DNA from: Aminobacter ciceronei
GTDB lineage: Bacteria > Pseudomonadota > Alphaproteobacteria > Rhizobiales > Rhizobiaceae
Reading direction: 5' to 3'
Assembly: GCF_014138625.1 (NCBI RefSeq)
Contig: NZ_JACJHY010000001.1
Location: 248,001 to 312,000, forward strand
Length of the DNA stretch: 64,000 nucleotides
Shown: in pieces, positions 62,672 through 64,000 of the stretch
Layout of the letters: every line of letters starts with the position of its first letter
How positions within the stretch are numbered: the stretch's first letter is position 1
The notes under the pieces: model-generated
What the model was told of the DNA's origin: nothing
The model's input: only the letters and a program-made list of their open reading frames with translations
The model's database searches: none
Program-made: the position numbers and the translations under genes

Positions 62672-64000
62672 ATGGCCAAATCTCCTGACAAGAAATCGCC
62701 CGCTTCGGGAAGCGACAACCGTGCCACACAGCGCAAGCGCGGCGGCAATGGCGTAACCGACTTCCTCGACGCTTCCGAGCCGTTGCATCGCCCCGGTTTC
62801 GGCGAAGCGCCGCAGGCCGCGTTCTCGGGCGCACCGCTGTCCGGTTCGATTTCGGATTGGGCCGAAGAGATTGCCCGCGAGGCTGAGAAGCCCCAGCCCA
62901 AGGCCAAGAAAATCCCGGAGAAGAGCTCGGCCCCGACCCGTTCGGCGCGTGGCACCTCGATGGGCGGTGCTGCCTCCGCCAAGGAGCGTGCCGCCGCCGG
63001 TCTCAACCCTGTCGCCGGCCTCGACATTTCGTTGGAGGACGCGGCGTCGCTGTCCAACTCCGGCGTCACCGCCACCGTCGCGGCGCTCTCGGCCCTGATC
63101 GAGAGCGGCAACCCGCTGCACAAGAACGGCGAGATCTGGGTTCCCCACCGCCCCGCTCGACCGGAAAAATCCGAAGGTGGCATCCAGATCGTCATGCAGT
63201 CGGAATTCGAGCCGGCTGGCGATCAGCCGACCGCCATCAAGGACCTCGTCGAGGGCGTCGACAATGCCGACCGCACCCAGGTGCTGCTCGGCGTCACCGG
63301 CTCCGGCAAGACCTTCACCATGGCCAAGGTGATCGAGCAGACGCAGCGCCCGGCGCTGATTCTCGCGCCCAACAAGACGCTGGCAGCCCAGCTCTATGCC
63401 GAGTTCAAGAAGTTCTTCCCCGACAACGCGGTCGAGTATTTCGTCTCCTATTACGACTACTACCAGCCCGAGGCCTACGTCCCGCGCACCGACACCTATA
63501 TCGAGAAGGAATCGACCATCAACGAGCAGATCGACCGCATGCGCCATTCGGCGACGCGCTCGCTGCTCGAACGTGACGACGTCATCATCGTCGCCTCGGT
63601 CTCCTGCATCTACGGTATCGGCTCGGTCGAGACCTACACGGCAATGACCTTCCAGATGCAGGTCGGCGACCGCCTCGATCAGCGCCAGTTGCTCGCCGAC
63701 CTCGTCGCCCAGCAATACAAGCGCCAGGACATCAATTTCGTCCGCGGCTCGTTCCGTGTCCGCGGCGACACCATCGAGATCTTCCCCGCCCACCTGGAAG
63801 ACTCGGCATGGCGCATCTCGCTGTTCGGTGACGAAATCGATGCCATCACCGAGTTCGATCCGCTCACCGGCCAGAAGACCGGCGACCTCAAGTCGGTCAA
63901 GATCTACGCCAATTCGCACTATGTGACGCCGCGACCGACCTTGAATCAGGCCATCAAGTCGATCAAGGAAGAGCTGCAGCATCGCCTGCAAGAGCTTGAA
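62672..64000 (+). CDS. uvrB: UvrABC system protein B, 5' part (3' end outside window)
   Basis: The first 443 codons of UvrB. About 168 residues precede the usual start: a basic, Pro/Ala-rich extension ([20 protein letters not shown]... [20 protein letters not shown]), a known feature of rhizobial UvrB. The core begins around [20 protein letters not shown]; Walker A is GVTGSGKTF (residues ~207-215), and [20 protein letters not shown] is the beta-hairpin that inserts at damaged DNA. UvrB verifies damage in nucleotide excision repair. The start has no strong ribosome site. Confidence 0.97.
   Translation, partial: MAKSPDKKSPASGSDNRATQRKRGGNGVTDFLDASEPLHRPGFGEAPQAAFSGAPLSGSISDWAEEIAREAEKPQPKAKKIPEKSSAPTRSARGTSMGGAASAKERAAAGLNPVAGLDISLEDAASLSNSGVTATVAALSALIESGNPLHKNGEIWVPHRPARPEKSEGGIQIVMQSEFEPAGDQPTAIKDLVEGVDNADRTQVLLGVTGSGKTFTMAKVIEQTQRPALILAPNKTLAAQLYAEFKKFFPDNAVEYFVSYYDYYQPEAYVPRTDTYIEKESTINEQIDRMRHSATRSLLERDDVIIVASVSCIYGIGSVETYTAMTFQMQVGDRLDQRQLLADLVAQQYKRQDINFVRGSFRVRGDTIEIFPAHLEDSAWRISLFGDEIDAITEFDPLTGQKTGDLKSVKIYANSHYVTPRPTLNQAIKSIKEELQHRLQELE

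Noticed and set aside
62468-63991. 507-codon open frame on the minus strand across the window end
   Set aside because: It is the shadow of uvrB on the plus strand, whose motifs are unmistakable; the frame's translation is Asp/Leu/Gly-biased with no family signature.

Overview
The window is high-GC chromosomal DNA from an alphaproteobacterium of the order Hyphomicrobiales (Rhizobiales). Gene content and order suggest Phyllobacteriaceae (Mesorhizobium or Aminobacter-like). Supporting signs are the lrp / trxB / lsrB block, greA next to an LpcC-type mannosyltransferase, a UvrB with a long N-terminal extension, paired extensin-like proteins, and short palindromic intergenic repeats of the rhizobial kind. 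This placement is inferred from memory of these families, not from a search. I see no rRNA, tRNA, CRISPR array, insertion sequence or prophage block. Two genes are cut by the window edges: carB on the left and uvrB on the right.

Layout. 0-10 kb: the end of carB, small secreted proteins, a GNAT and lytic-transglycosylase pair, an O6-alkylguanine repair protein, a cold-shock gene with its promoter and leader, a glutathione transferase, and two overlapping EAL-domain genes. 10-25 kb: an aspartate aminotransferase, an unlisted 56-residue ribbon-helix-helix gene, a metabolite/H+ symporter with a large loop insert, two divergent regulator/target pairs (Rrf2/flavoprotein and HxlR/efflux pump), a broken DUF3291 gene, a serine/threonine dehydratase, an MFS carrier, a Tat-exported peptide-binding protein and an EF-G-like GTPase. 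25-32 kb: msrP, two GFA-type zinc proteins, an isoprenylcysteine-methyltransferase-like membrane protein, an ArsR/SRPBCC pair with two near-perfect operators, then lsrB-trxB facing lrp.

32-38 kb is a surface-polysaccharide block on the minus strand: greA, an LpcC-like GT4, three tandem GT25 paralogues and an FkbM methyltransferase. The last two genes are visibly more A/T-rich. 38-44 kb holds a PQQ-type sugar dehydrogenase, a redoxin gene with a frameshift, the overlapping msrB-msrA pair, a LysR regulator, and two near-identical TPR lipoprotein-like genes flanking a second frameshifted gene. 44-56 kb contains DUF3775, two extensin-like proteins, an LssY-type protein, a CorC/HlyC-type transporter protein, an FMN reductase with a divergent HxlR regulator, a thioesterase, and a run of three catabolic oxidoreductase/enolase genes. 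56-64 kb has a lipid kinase, small exported proteins, a SemiSWEET sugar carrier, a DUF3137 protein, a CapA-like protein with a GT4, an SH3 protein and uvrB.

A theme is oxidative and sulfur repair: msrA, msrB, msrP, trxB, LsrB, a CPYC flavoprotein and a CPGC redoxin. The most notable points are the GT25 triplication, the twin ArsR operators, a perfect 21-bp palindrome before lrp, three broken genes, and several enzymes whose usual catalytic residues are replaced (EF-G-like DCPGS, a degenerate EAL protein, and an enolase-superfamily protein lacking the first metal ligand). I found no clear candidate for a wholly new multi-gene system.
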